Shown here: positions 32,870-41,323 of the stretch, in pieces
Layout of the letters: each line of letters starts with the position of its first letter
Position numbering within the stretch: the first letter of the stretch is position 1
Origin: Catellatospora vulcania
Lineage (GTDB): Bacteria > Actinomycetota > Actinomycetes > Mycobacteriales > Micromonosporaceae
Direction: 5' to 3'
DNA: 64,000 nt
Assembly (NCBI RefSeq): GCF_009720385.1
Contig: NZ_WARX01000020.1
Span: 1 to 64,000, forward strand
Made by a program: the position numbers and the translations under genes
Notes under the pieces: model-generated
What the model saw: the letters and a program-made list of their open reading frames with translations, nothing else
What the model was told of the DNA's origin: nothing
Databases searched by the model: none

Positions 32870-35497
32870 TCAGCCGAGGCGGGTCGGGAACGACGCGGTG
32901 GGCCGCCGGGTCGCGGTGTCCAGCACCAGCACCCGGTCCTGCGCGTCCCACAGCGCCACCGACCCCCGGTGCGCGTGCATCCCGCGCAGCCCGGCCTGAC
33001 CGGCCTCCCCGGCCAGCTCGGCGACGCCGCCCGCCGCCGTCGCCACGGTGACCTGCCCGCCGTCGGCGACGGCGTACACGTCGCCGCAGGAGAGCAGCAC
33101 GGCCTCGTCGCCGGTCCGCTCGCGCAGCACCTGCCACCCGCTGTCGCCGCCCAGCATCCGCAGTTGCCCGTCGTCGGTGCGCAGGATCAGGTCGCCCGCG
33201 GCGAGCAGCACCGCGTGCGTCACGTCGTGGGTGTACACCTCCGGCCGCCCGCGCAGCACCACCCCGGGCAGGTCCCACTGCCAGCGCTGGAGTGCACCGG
33301 TCGGCGCGTCCGGGAGCGCGACCAGCGCCGACATCGTGTCGGCCGAGCGCGCCAGCAGCGCCAGGCCGTGCCGCGAGTCCAGCTCGCGCCAGGTGACCCG
33401 CGGCCGCCCGCCGGTGGTCGCGGCGAACGCGATGCCGTCGCCGTCGGCGTGGACCAGCACGTTGCCGTCGTACGACGTGGGCAGCACCCGCACGCGCAGC
33501 GTCGCCCAGCCCTCGGTCCGCCGGGTGGCCAGGTCCAGGCGGTGCAGCTCGACGGCCCCCTTGGCCGCCGAGGCGACGAGCACGTGGGCGCCGTGGTCGG
33601 CCGGGATCAGGCGGTGCGCGGGCAGGTCCCAGCGCGCGGCGACGCGGCCGTCGGGGCGCACCAGGCGTACGCCGTGGGCCCCGTGCGCGAGCAGGATCAG
33701 TTCGGGCGAGACGGGCACGGCGTCGTGCACCGGCAGCTCACCGGCCCGGCCGGACGGCATCCGGTGCCGCAGGATCGGCGCGGTGGGCGGCGGCAGCGGC
33801 GCGGGCAGGTCGGCCACCAGCAGCCGGTCCGCCCGCGCGGCCAGGGCATCCCGGACGCGGTGTCCGACGGCGAGCGTCGGATCCACGGTCAGCCGCCGCA
33901 GCGCCGCGGAGGCGATCCTGCGGTCGGCCGACGGGTCCGCAGCGGGCACCGTGCCGAAGACGTCCAGGAACGCCGCGCAGTCCGCGGTCCGGGCCGGGTC
34001 GTCGATCAGCGTGCGCGCTGTCTCGGCCGCCATGCCGTCGCCGGCCAGCAGGTACGCCAGGGCGGCGGAGCCGTCGGGGCCGCCGCGGGCGAGCGCGGCG
34101 TCGATGTCGGGTCCGGCGGCCGGGCGCAGCAGCGGGTCCGGCCAGGCCACGGTGACCGCCCCGAGGTGGTCGCCGGCCTCCCGGCGCGCTTGCGCCCAGG
34201 CGGCGCGCAGCTCCCGCGCCAGCGCCGAGTCGTCTTTCCCGAGACGGTCCAGCACCTGTGCGAACGCGCCGCGGGCCAGGGCCGTGTCCACGGCGCGGCG
34301 GCGCTCACCGGCCCGCCACCACAGCCGGACCACCACGGCGGCCTCCAGCCCGCGGCTCTCGGCCAGCGCGGCGGCGAGGTGGAGGCGCCCGTGCCGGGCC
34401 AGCAGCTGCACCGCCTCCGCCGGCGCGTCGAGCAGATCGGCCAGCACGTACGCGGCCTTGTCGAGCTCCCCGGCCCGTTCCAGGTCGACCGCGGCCTGCC
34501 GGTAGACCTCCCGGAACAGGTCCTCGACGCCGGACACGCCGAGTCCCCTGCCGCCGGAGCGGCCGAACCGGCTGGGCGCGAGCGCGCCCTGCCAGGGACG
34601 CGGCAGGCCCAGGGAGGCCTTCCCGGGCACCCCGCCGAGCGGCACGGCCGCCCGCAGGGCCCGGTCCCAGTCCCGTCGGGCGAACGACCGGCGCACCTGC
34701 TCCAGGTAGCTCAGTTGCCGGCGGCGCAGCAGCGGCGCGGTCGCCGCCAGCCGCGTGGTCAGCCGCTGCCACCAGCGCTCCCGGCCACCCGTGGGACCGC
34801 GCCCCGCGCCTGCCCCGGCGGACCGGCCGTGACCGGAACCGCCCGCCTCCACGCCGTCCGCCCAGCGGGCGATCAGCACCATCGCAGCCAGGGCGGCGAC
34901 GGCGCACGACGCAGCCGGGACGGACAGGCTCCGCAGGTCGAGGACCAGCCGCACGACCGCCACCGCCGCCACGATCACGCAGGCGCCCAGCAGCGCCAGG
35001 GGCAGCAGACGCGCGACGGCTGCCGTGGCGGCCCCGACCCGGAAACGCCACCGGGGCGGCTCGGTCAGGCCCGCACGTCGCCGCAGCTCGACGACCGCCC
35101 GGGGCGGCTCCGGCAGCGGGTCCGGCTCCGGCGCGGGCTGGTCCAGCGGTTCCAGCAGCGACACCGGCAGCTCGCCGAGGTCCACGTCCAGGTGCAGCTC
35201 GACCAGCTCGTCGAGCCGGTGCCGCACCCCGTGCGCGAGCACGACCTCGCGGTCCGGGGCAGGACCGTCCACGCCGTACGCGGTCAGGCCGGTCCCGGCC
35301 GTCGCCAGCGGCAGACCCGGCGCGCGGTCCCAGCGCACCCGCACCGGGGCGGCCAGCTCCAGCAGCCAACCGCCACCGGGCAGCAGGCGCAGCGCGGCAC
35401 CCGGCTGCCACAGCTCGGCGGCGCGGGCCCGCGCCCGCGCCCGGCCTGTCAGCTCCACGTCGAGCACGAAGGCGGACGCCGTCACGTACCCCTTCAC
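32870..35497 (-). CDS. Membrane-anchored bpX6-like / beta-propeller protein of a MoxR-vWA ternary system
   Basis: 875 residues from GTG 35497, which overlaps the upstream stop (GTGA). Layout: an N-terminal beta-rich domain (~1-125, VTASAFVLDVELTGRARARARAAE, bpX6-like from memory); two transmembrane helices at about 158-184 and 191-211; a basic linker; a helical repeat region (~300-520, for example GELDKAAYVLADLLDAPAEAVQLLARHGRLHLAAALAE); and a C-terminal beta-propeller (~560-875) of repeated strands ending VLVLDTATRRPTASFPTRLG. It is the last gene of a four-gene coupled operon and likely the membrane-docked sensor or effector. Confidence 0.7.
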   Translation of the reverse strand: MKGYVTASAFVLDVELTGRARARARAAELWQPGAALRLLPGGGWLLELAAPVRVRWDRAPGLPLATAGTGLTAYGVDGPAPDREVVLAHGVRHRLDELVELHLDVDLGELPVSLLEPLDQPAPEPDPLPEPPRAVVELRRRAGLTEPPRWRFRVGAATAAVARLLPLALLGACVIVAAVAVVRLVLDLRSLSVPAASCAVAALAAMVLIARWADGVEAGGSGHGRSAGAGAGRGPTGGRERWWQRLTTRLAATAPLLRRRQLSYLEQVRRSFARRDWDRALRAAVPLGGVPGKASLGLPRPWQGALAPSRFGRSGGRGLGVSGVEDLFREVYRQAAVDLERAGELDKAAYVLADLLDAPAEAVQLLARHGRLHLAAALAESRGLEAAVVVRLWWRAGERRRAVDTALARGAFAQVLDRLGKDDSALARELRAAWAQARREAGDHLGAVTVAWPDPLLRPAAGPDIDAALARGGPDGSAALAYLLAGDGMAAETARTLIDDPARTADCAAFLDVFGTVPAADPSADRRIASAALRRLTVDPTLAVGHRVRDALAARADRLLVADLPAPLPPPTAPILRHRMPSGRAGELPVHDAVPVSPELILLAHGAHGVRLVRPDGRVAARWDLPAHRLIPADHGAHVLVASAAKGAVELHRLDLATRRTEGWATLRVRVLPTSYDGNVLVHADGDGIAFAATTGGRPRVTWRELDSRHGLALLARSADTMSALVALPDAPTGALQRWQWDLPGVVLRGRPEVYTHDVTHAVLLAAGDLILRTDDGQLRMLGGDSGWQVLRERTGDEAVLLSCGDVYAVADGGQVTVATAAGGVAELAGEAGQAGLRGMHAHRGSVALWDAQDRVLVLDTATRRPTASFPTRLG

Positions 35498-37107
35498 GAC
35501 GGCGGCTCCCACTGCCGGACCACCCGGTCGGCGTCGAGGTCGACGACCTCCACGGTGCCGTCGGTCCGGGTCACGGCCAGCCAGGGCCGGCCGGGGTGCA
35601 GCGAGGGCGGCCCGCCGCCGTACGACCACCGGGTCAGCTCCCGGCGGCCGCGCTCGGTCGTCAGGAACACGCCCGAACCGTCCGGCTCGCTCTCGATCAT
35701 CGACGGTTCGCCTCTCACCAGGGTCACGCCGAGCACCCCGCCACCGGGCAGGAACTCGTTGCCGCCGGGGCTCAGCCAGACGCAGTCGTCCTCGGACCAC
35801 GCGAAGCCGCCGCTCTCGTCGGGCGTCAGCAGGCACCCCCCGGGCAGGTCCGGCCGGTCGGTGACGGTGGTCCGCTCCCCGCCGACGTCCCGCGCCAGCA
35901 CCAGGTTGCCGCCGGCCAGGCTGCGGACGGCCACCACGTCGGACTTCTCCACCGCTCCCGCGGCGGTCAGCCGCCACCAGGACCCCGCCGATTCCACGAG
36001 CAGGCCGCCTCCGTACGCGTGCACCGGCCGCAGCGGCCGGTCCGGTCGCCACCTCAGCTCCTCCCGCGGCCAGGTGCGGTACTGCAGGCCGGGCAGCGGC
36101 CTGCCGGCCACCTCCAGCAGCATCCGGTCGCCGCCGACCTCGGTCAGGGCGAGCACGCGCCGCCCCTGCCGCCACGCGGTAAGCACCGGCCGGCTGAACC
36201 CGTGCCGGCGCATCCGGCCGTCGAGCACCGGCGCGCTGACTACGGTGCGGTCGTCGCCGCCGCGCGCCAGCAGCATCGTGGACGTGTCCGGGAAGACCGG
36301 CAGGCGCAGCCCGGCCCTGGTACGCGGGACGGCGTCCGGATCACGCCAGTTCGCGAAGCCGGTCCCGCGCAGCAGCCGCACCGCCGGCCCGGCAGGCGGC
36401 ATGGGGAGCGCGAACCGGCGGCCCTGATGCCACAGGCGCACCTCGGCGGGCCCGGCCGCGGTCCAGGTTCCCTCCTCGTACGCCACGGTGCGCGGGTGGC
36501 CCACCGCGGCGGCGAGCGCGGGCGCGGTCAGCAGCCAGGTCTGCTCCGGCAGCCCGGCCAGCGCCGCCCGCACCGTGTCCGGGTCCGGCACGAGGTGCGA
36601 GCGGGCCTTGAGGAAGGTCCGCAGCACCTGCTCCAGCGTGCCGCCGTACGGGGTCGCGCCGGCCGCGTCCAGCACGTGCAGCTCGAACGGCACACCCCGC
36701 TCGGCGGCCCGCCGGTGCAGCACGAGCAGGGTCGCCAGCTGCGCCAGCCGGGGCGCGCCCCACAGCGCCGGCCCGCAGTCCACCACCGCCGCCACGCTGC
36801 CCCGGGGCGCGGGCCGCCGGGCCGCGGCGGCGAGGTAGCTCAGCTCCCCGGTCGCCGCGCGGCGCAGGAACTCGTCGGGCAGCTCGGTCGCGAGCAGCCA
36901 CTCCGACACCAGCAGCCGGTCCGGGCCGCCCCGCGGCGACAGCCCGTCGTAGCCGTCCGGCTCGCCGGTGGGCGCCACCGCGAAGCCGTCGTCGGCGATC
37001 AGCTCGGTGATCCGGCGCACCAGCGGTCCCAGCGCCAGCGCGACCTCGTCGATCAGCACCGACAGCTGCGCCGACCACGGGGCCAGCGCCGGTGGCAGCC
37101 CGGTCAT
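35494..37107 (-). CDS. Degenerate vWA-like + beta-propeller protein of the ternary system
   Basis: 537 residues; the ATG at 37107 overlaps the upstream stop by four bases, and its own stop overlaps the next start. The N-terminal ~230 residues look like a von Willebrand A fold (SVAAVVDCGPALWG, then helix RLAQLATLLVLHRRAAERG and strand PFELHVLD), but the metal-binding DxSxS is replaced by DCGPA at 110-114. The rest reads as repeated propeller blades (for example SDVVAVRSLAGGNLVLARDVGG). The adhesion-type metal site is probably absent, so the domain would serve as a scaffold. Confidence 0.65.
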   Translation of the reverse strand: MTGLPPALAPWSAQLSVLIDEVALALGPLVRRITELIADDGFAVAPTGEPDGYDGLSPRGGPDRLLVSEWLLATELPDEFLRRAATGELSYLAAAARRPAPRGSVAAVVDCGPALWGAPRLAQLATLLVLHRRAAERGVPFELHVLDAAGATPYGGTLEQVLRTFLKARSHLVPDPDTVRAALAGLPEQTWLLTAPALAAAVGHPRTVAYEEGTWTAAGPAEVRLWHQGRRFALPMPPAGPAVRLLRGTGFANWRDPDAVPRTRAGLRLPVFPDTSTMLLARGGDDRTVVSAPVLDGRMRRHGFSRPVLTAWRQGRRVLALTEVGGDRMLLEVAGRPLPGLQYRTWPREELRWRPDRPLRPVHAYGGGLLVESAGSWWRLTAAGAVEKSDVVAVRSLAGGNLVLARDVGGERTTVTDRPDLPGGCLLTPDESGGFAWSEDDCVWLSPGGNEFLPGGGVLGVTLVRGEPSMIESEPDGSGVFLTTERGRRELTRWSYGGGPPSLHPGRPWLAVTRTDGTVEVVDLDADRVVRQWEPPS

Positions 37108-37565
37108 GGGGTCGCCTCAGGGAACGGCGAATCCGCCTGCCTCGACGGTGTCTTGCCTTGCGACGGTGCCTGCGTCTGCGTCGGGGACGGCAGCCGCCGC
37201 ACGTCGAGCGGGCGGGCCGGCATCGGCCCGCCGAGCAGGGCGTCCGGCAGCAGGACGACCAGCTCCTGCCCGCACCGGCGGCGGGCCTCGCGCGCGGCGA
37301 GGTCGGCCGGCGCGCCCGGCCGCAGCGCCGTCGGCATCAGCACGCCTGCGTCCCAGCCGAGGTAGCGCACCTGCGGCGACCACGGCAGGTCCGCCGCCTC
37401 GCCGAGGACCAGCAGCCACCCGTCGCCGGCGGCCGCTCGCAACCGGCCCGCCGCGGGGTGCTCGCGGGTACGCGCCGCCAGCGCCTCGACCGCCGTTCCG
37501 GTGGCGAGCACCGCCGCCGGGTCCAGCGGTGGCTCGCGCCGTCGCCAGGCCGGCCCGGCGGTCAC
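37104..37565 (-). CDS. Small bpX-type (bpX2-like) protein of the ternary system
   Basis: 153 residues from GTG 37565, overlapping both neighbours by four bases. The distinctive core is LPWSPQVRYLGWDAGVLMPTALRPGAPADLAA, which recalls the bpX2 domain described in MoxR-vWA-propeller systems; the family number is from memory. The C-terminal ~35 residues are Pro/Gln/Ser-rich and look disordered. Probably an adaptor between the AAA+ ATPase and the propeller proteins. Confidence 0.6.
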   Translation of the reverse strand: MTAGPAWRRREPPLDPAAVLATGTAVEALAARTREHPAAGRLRAAAGDGWLLVLGEAADLPWSPQVRYLGWDAGVLMPTALRPGAPADLAAREARRRCGQELVVLLPDALLGGPMPARPLDVRRLPSPTQTQAPSQGKTPSRQADSPFPEATP

Positions 37566-38701
37566 GGGGCGACCAGGCCCGCCAGCCGGCCGCGGATCTC
37601 GCGCAGCACGTCGGGCAGCTCGTCGGCGGGGAACCCGGCGTCGATCTCGCGCAGGGTCGCCTCCAGCCGCAGCCGGTCGTCGCGCGCGAGTTCCGTGCCC
37701 GCCAGCTGGGCCAGCAGCCGGTTCCCGGCGGTGGCCAGCCGCTCGGCACGGGCGAGCGGGCCCCGGGAGAACTCCTCGGCGGCGTGGGCGAGCGTGCCGC
37801 TGGCGGACAGCTTCAGCAGGTCGGCCAGCACCTCCCGGGCCTGTGCCTGGTCGTGCTCGGTGGGGGCGGTCAGCGGCAGCACCCACAGGTCCGCGGCGGA
37901 GGCCACCCGGCGGCCGTCGAGCGTTGCCGCGGCCGCGACCAGGCGCTGCGTACGCACGGCCCGCCGGTCGCTCAGCCCGATCCCGGCCTCGCGCATACGG
38001 CGCAGCGCGGCCGCCAGCAGCGGCCGTACCTCGTCCAGCTCGCACCCGCGCGCCGCGGTGGCGAGGCGGTCCACCGCGGGCATGACCCCCGCGGCGGGGG
38101 CCTGCTCCGGCCCGGTCCAGCCCAGTTCGAGGAGGTCTTCGAGGCTCGCGTCGGGCACCGGGTGCACGTGCACCCGGGCCAGGAAGCGGTCGGCGAAGGC
38201 GGCCAGCGCCGGGTCGTCGGGCAGCGCGTTGGCCGCGCCCACGCACACCCGCAGCGGGCTGGCCAGCTCGGTCGCGCCGCGCCGGAAGACCCGCTCGTTC
38301 AGCAGGCCGAGCAGCGTGTTCAGGATCGCGGTGGACCCGGCGAACACCTCGTCCAGGAACGCGATCTCGGCGGCGGGCAGCATGCCGGCCGTCTCGTACG
38401 CCATCACGCCCTCGCGCAGCCGGCGCAGGTCCACCGGGCCGAAGATCTCGTTGGGCTCGGTGAAGCGCCCGACGAGGTACTCGAAGTACGCGCCGCCGAG
38501 CTGGGCGGCGGCCGAGCGCACCGCGGCCGACTTCGCCGTGCCGGGCGGTCCGATCACGAGCAGGTGCTCGCCGGCGACCGCGCACAGCGTGACGACCTCG
38601 GCGATCAGTTCACGATCGACCAGTGACGAGCGTGCGGCGTCGACGGCGGCGCGGACCGCCTGCGCGTCCGCGGCGAGCAACGGCGTGGGGGTGTCGGTCA
38701 C
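37562..38701 (-). CDS. MoxR-family AAA+ ATPase of the ternary system
   Basis: 379 residues from the first gene of the operon. Walker A GPPGTAKS at 51-58, Walker B IAFLDE at 114-119, and RavA/MoxR features TEPNEIFGPVDLRRL and LNTLLGLLNERVFRRG. The C-terminal lid (DRRAVRTQRLVAAAATLDGRRVASAADLWVL) is RavA-like. It belongs to a branch different from the second MoxR at 46607-47671. Expected to remodel or activate the vWA/propeller partners in an ATP-dependent manner. Confidence 0.85.
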   Translation of the reverse strand: MTDTPTPLLAADAQAVRAAVDAARSSLVDRELIAEVVTLCAVAGEHLLVIGPPGTAKSAAVRSAAAQLGGAYFEYLVGRFTEPNEIFGPVDLRRLREGVMAYETAGMLPAAEIAFLDEVFAGSTAILNTLLGLLNERVFRRGATELASPLRVCVGAANALPDDPALAAFADRFLARVHVHPVPDASLEDLLELGWTGPEQAPAAGVMPAVDRLATAARGCELDEVRPLLAAALRRMREAGIGLSDRRAVRTQRLVAAAATLDGRRVASAADLWVLPLTAPTEHDQAQAREVLADLLKLSASGTLAHAAEEFSRGPLARAERLATAGNRLLAQLAGTELARDDRLRLEATLREIDAGFPADELPDVLREIRGRLAGLVAP

Positions 38702-38770
38702 CGGCCGAGCATAGGTGAACGATCATGGGGACACCTGCCCTTATTCCGGCGGGCGACACCCGTCGAACGG

Positions 38771-39586
38771 TCACTCCTGCGGCGCGGTCACGAAGTCGAT
38801 GAGGCGTTCCACGGAGTTCACCAGCGGCGTCTCCAGGTCGTGGTAGCTGTCCACGCGCGACAGCAGCCGCCGCCAGAACAGCGCGGGCTCGCTCACCCCG
38901 AGGGCGGCGCAGATGCCCTCCTTCCACGGGTGCCCGTACGGCACCACCGGCCACTCCTCCATGCCGAGCCGCGACGGCTTCACCGCCTGCCACACGTCGA
39001 CGTAGGGGTGCCCGGCGATCAGGCAGTGCGGGCTGTCCACGGCCTTGGCCAGCCGGGCCTCCTTGGTGCCGGTGACCAGGTGGTCCACCAGCACACCGAG
39101 CCGCCGCCCCGGGCCGGGTGCGAACTCGCGCACCGCGGCGGGCAGGTCGTCGACGCCGTGCAGCGGCTCCACCACGACCGCCTCGGCGCGCAGGTCGTCG
39201 CCCCAGATCCGTTCCAGCAGCTCGGCGTCGTGCAGGCCCTCGACCCAGATCCGCCCGGCGCGGGCGACCTGCGCGCGGGTGGGGGCCGCGGCGACCGATC
39301 CGGACGCGGTGCGCCGCGGCTGGGCGGGGGCTGCGGAGGCCTGCGGGCGGCGGAGCGTGACCGTCGTCCCATCAAGTAGGAAGGCGGCGGGTTCCAGTGG
39401 GAAGTGCCGACGGCGGCCGTGGCGGTCCTCCAGCGTCACCGCGCCGTACTCGAAGCCGACGATCTCACCGCAGAAGCCACTGCCCGCGTCCTCGACGACC
39501 ATGCCCAGCTCAGCGTCGTGTTCGGGGGTCACCCGGCGGGGCTTGCGGCGGTCGAAGGAATCGAGCACATCATCGCTGTAGCGCAT
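38771..39586 (-). CDS. DUF3097-family protein
   Basis: 271 residues from ATG 39586 (YSDDVLDSFDRRKPRRV). Conserved blocks: VVEDAGSGFCGEIVGFEYGAVTLEDRHGRRRHFPL, VEGLHDAELLERIWGDDLR, GVLVDHLVTGTKEARLA and GHPYVDVWQAVKPSRLG. The EGLHDAELLERIWGDDLR...DHL...HPYVD arrangement resembles a Toprim-like acidic site (inference). An Ala/Pro/Gln linker separates the N-terminal beta domain. Widely conserved in Actinobacteria, function unknown; 69 bp from the start of the ternary operon. Confidence 0.8.
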   Translation of the reverse strand: MRYSDDVLDSFDRRKPRRVTPEHDAELGMVVEDAGSGFCGEIVGFEYGAVTLEDRHGRRRHFPLEPAAFLLDGTTVTLRRPQASAAPAQPRRTASGSVAAAPTRAQVARAGRIWVEGLHDAELLERIWGDDLRAEAVVVEPLHGVDDLPAAVREFAPGPGRRLGVLVDHLVTGTKEARLAKAVDSPHCLIAGHPYVDVWQAVKPSRLGMEEWPVVPYGHPWKEGICAALGVSEPALFWRRLLSRVDSYHDLETPLVNSVERLIDFVTAPQE

Positions 39587-39676
39587 GCGACGGCACCCTA
39601 GTCCGCGTGCGGGTTCCGCGCTCAATGACGCGCCGGTCCGGGACAAACCCCAGGAACAGCACGTACCCTGGTCGGC

Positions 39677-40459
39677 ATGTCCCCCGCAGCGCAGGTGACC
39701 CTGACCACGCGCCGGTCCGCCCGCTTCGTCGCGTGGACCCGGGCCTGGCGCGCCGGACTGGTGTCCTTCGACGAGATCCTCGACGACCTCACCGCCGAGG
39801 AGGAGCAGCACGTGCGCGACCTGCCCGGCCAGTGGCGCGAGGAGGTCGAGCTGCGCGAGGCCCTGCCCGCGCTGGCCAAGCTGCACCCCGACGAGATCCG
39901 GCTGGTGCTGCCCGCACCCGGCGACCCGCGCGGCCTGCCCGGCCCCGGCCCGTTCACGAGCCACGCCCTGGTCAACGGCGAGGGTGTCATCGCCAGCCGG
40001 CTCGGCCTGGTGCCCGAGACCCGCCAGCACACGTCCGGGTCGGGCGTCACCTTCACCACGGTGCTGTGGCGCGCGTTCGAGCTGCCCGAGGTCCCGAACG
40101 GGGTGCTGCCGGGGGTACGCGAGGCCGACGGCGCGCTGAGCCTGGCGCTGACCGAGACCACCACCCGCCTGGTACGCCTGGACGTGGCGCAGTGGCGCCC
40201 GGAGCTGGCCGGGGCGCTCCAGGCGCTGCGCAAGCCCGACGCGGAGACCGACCTGCCCCCGGGCTACGACCCGCGCGCCCGGCGGCTCTACGCCCGCGCC
40301 TGCGTGCTGGACCGGGTGCTCACCCTGGCCGGTCAGGCCGCGCCGGGCGGTGCGCTGAACAGCTTCGAGGCCCAGCAGCGCGACGAGGCGCTGCGCCCGC
40401 TCGCTGGCGCGTGCCGAGCCGCCCTCATGGCCGCCTGCAACGCCCCGTTCGAGGGCTGA
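39677..40459 (+). CDS. Conserved actinobacterial hypothetical protein
   Basis: 260 residues. It begins SPAAQVTLTTRRSARFVAWTRAWRAGLVSFDEILDDLT and includes LPAPGDPRGLPGPGPFTSHALVNGEGVIASRLGLVP. No catalytic motif or membrane segment is recognised. Divergent from the DUF3097 gene with 90 bp between. I know of similar proteins only as uncharacterised actinobacterial sequences. Confidence 0.7.
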   Translation: MSPAAQVTLTTRRSARFVAWTRAWRAGLVSFDEILDDLTAEEEQHVRDLPGQWREEVELREALPALAKLHPDEIRLVLPAPGDPRGLPGPGPFTSHALVNGEGVIASRLGLVPETRQHTSGSGVTFTTVLWRAFELPEVPNGVLPGVREADGALSLALTETTTRLVRLDVAQWRPELAGALQALRKPDAETDLPPGYDPRARRLYARACVLDRVLTLAGQAAPGGALNSFEAQQRDEALRPLAGACRAALMAACNAPFEG

Positions 40460-40510
40460 CCCGCGGGGCCGACCGCGCTCCCATCACATAGACGCGGGGT
40501 GGGCCGACCG

Positions 40511-41323
40511 TCAGGCCGGCGCGACCTCCGCTTCCTTCAGCGGCTCGACCTCGTCGATCAGGTCGGCGACGGAGTTGATGACCCGCGACGGGCGGTAGGG
40601 GTAGCGCTCCATATCGGCCTTGGTGGCGATGCCGGTGAGCACGAGGATGGTGTGCAGCCCGGCCTCCAGGCCGCACAGCACGTCGGTGTCCATCCGGTCG
40701 CCGATCATGGCGGCCTGCACCGAGTGCGCGCCGATCTTGTTGAGCGCCGAGCGCATCATCATCGGATTCGGCTTGCCCACGAAGTACGGCTCTATCCCGG
40801 TGGCCTTCGTGATCAGCGCGGCGACCGAGCCCGCGGCGGGCAGCGCGCCCTCGTTGGACGGTCCGGTGGCGTCCGGGTTGGTGCAGATGAACCGGGCGCC
40901 CTTGTTGATCAGGCGGATCGCCGTGGTGATCGCCTCGAAGCTGTAGTTTCGGGTCTCGCCCAGCACCACGTAGTCCGGCTCGTAGTCGGTCATGATGTAG
41001 CCCGCCGCGTGCAGCGCCGTGGTCAGGCCCGCCTCGCCGATGACGTACGCCGTGCCGCCCGGCCGCTGGTCGGCCAGGAACTGCGCGGTGGCCAGCGCCG
41101 ACGTCCAGATCGCCGACTCCGGCAGGTCGAAGCCCAGCCGGGTCAGGCGCGCGTGCAGGTCACGTGGGGTGTAGATGGAGTTGTTGGTGAGCACCAGGAA
41201 CGGCACGCCCGACGCCCGCAGCCGGCCGATGAACTCCGGCGCGCCCGGCACCGGCTCACCCTCGTGGACCAGTACGCCGTCCATGTCGGTCAACCAGGCG
41301 GCGATCGGCTTGCGGTCGGTCAT
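40511..41323 (-). CDS. HAD-IIA (NagD-type) phosphatase
   Basis: 270 residues. HAD motif I WLTDMDGVLVHEGEPVPG, motif II FLVLTNNSIY, motif III lysine in FVGKPNPMMM, motif IV MIGDRMDTDVLCGLEAG. Sugar-phosphate or nucleotide phosphatase of the NagD/AraL group; substrate not predictable. Its ATG overlaps the hemH stop (ATGA), so it is translationally coupled to ferrochelatase, a pairing with no obvious metabolic link. Confidence 0.88.
   Translation of the reverse strand: MTDRKPIAAWLTDMDGVLVHEGEPVPGAPEFIGRLRASGVPFLVLTNNSIYTPRDLHARLTRLGFDLPESAIWTSALATAQFLADQRPGGTAYVIGEAGLTTALHAAGYIMTDYEPDYVVLGETRNYSFEAITTAIRLINKGARFICTNPDATGPSNEGALPAAGSVAALITKATGIEPYFVGKPNPMMMRSALNKIGAHSVQAAMIGDRMDTDVLCGLEAGLHTILVLTGIATKADMERYPYRPSRVINSVADLIDEVEPLKEAEVAPA

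Noticed and set aside
32870..36175. Longer N-terminus for the propeller protein (start near 36175)
   Set aside because: The extension is a shadow of the upstream gene; the GTGA overlap at 35494-35497 fixes the start.
32969..36427. Plus-strand frame of 1,152 codons opposite the ternary-system genes
   Set aside because: Low-complexity shadow; the minus-strand genes show overlaps, membrane helices and propeller repeats.
40460..40510. Terminator between the convergent 39677 and 40511 genes
   Set aside because: Only a short direct repeat (GGCCGACCG type) is seen; no convincing stem.
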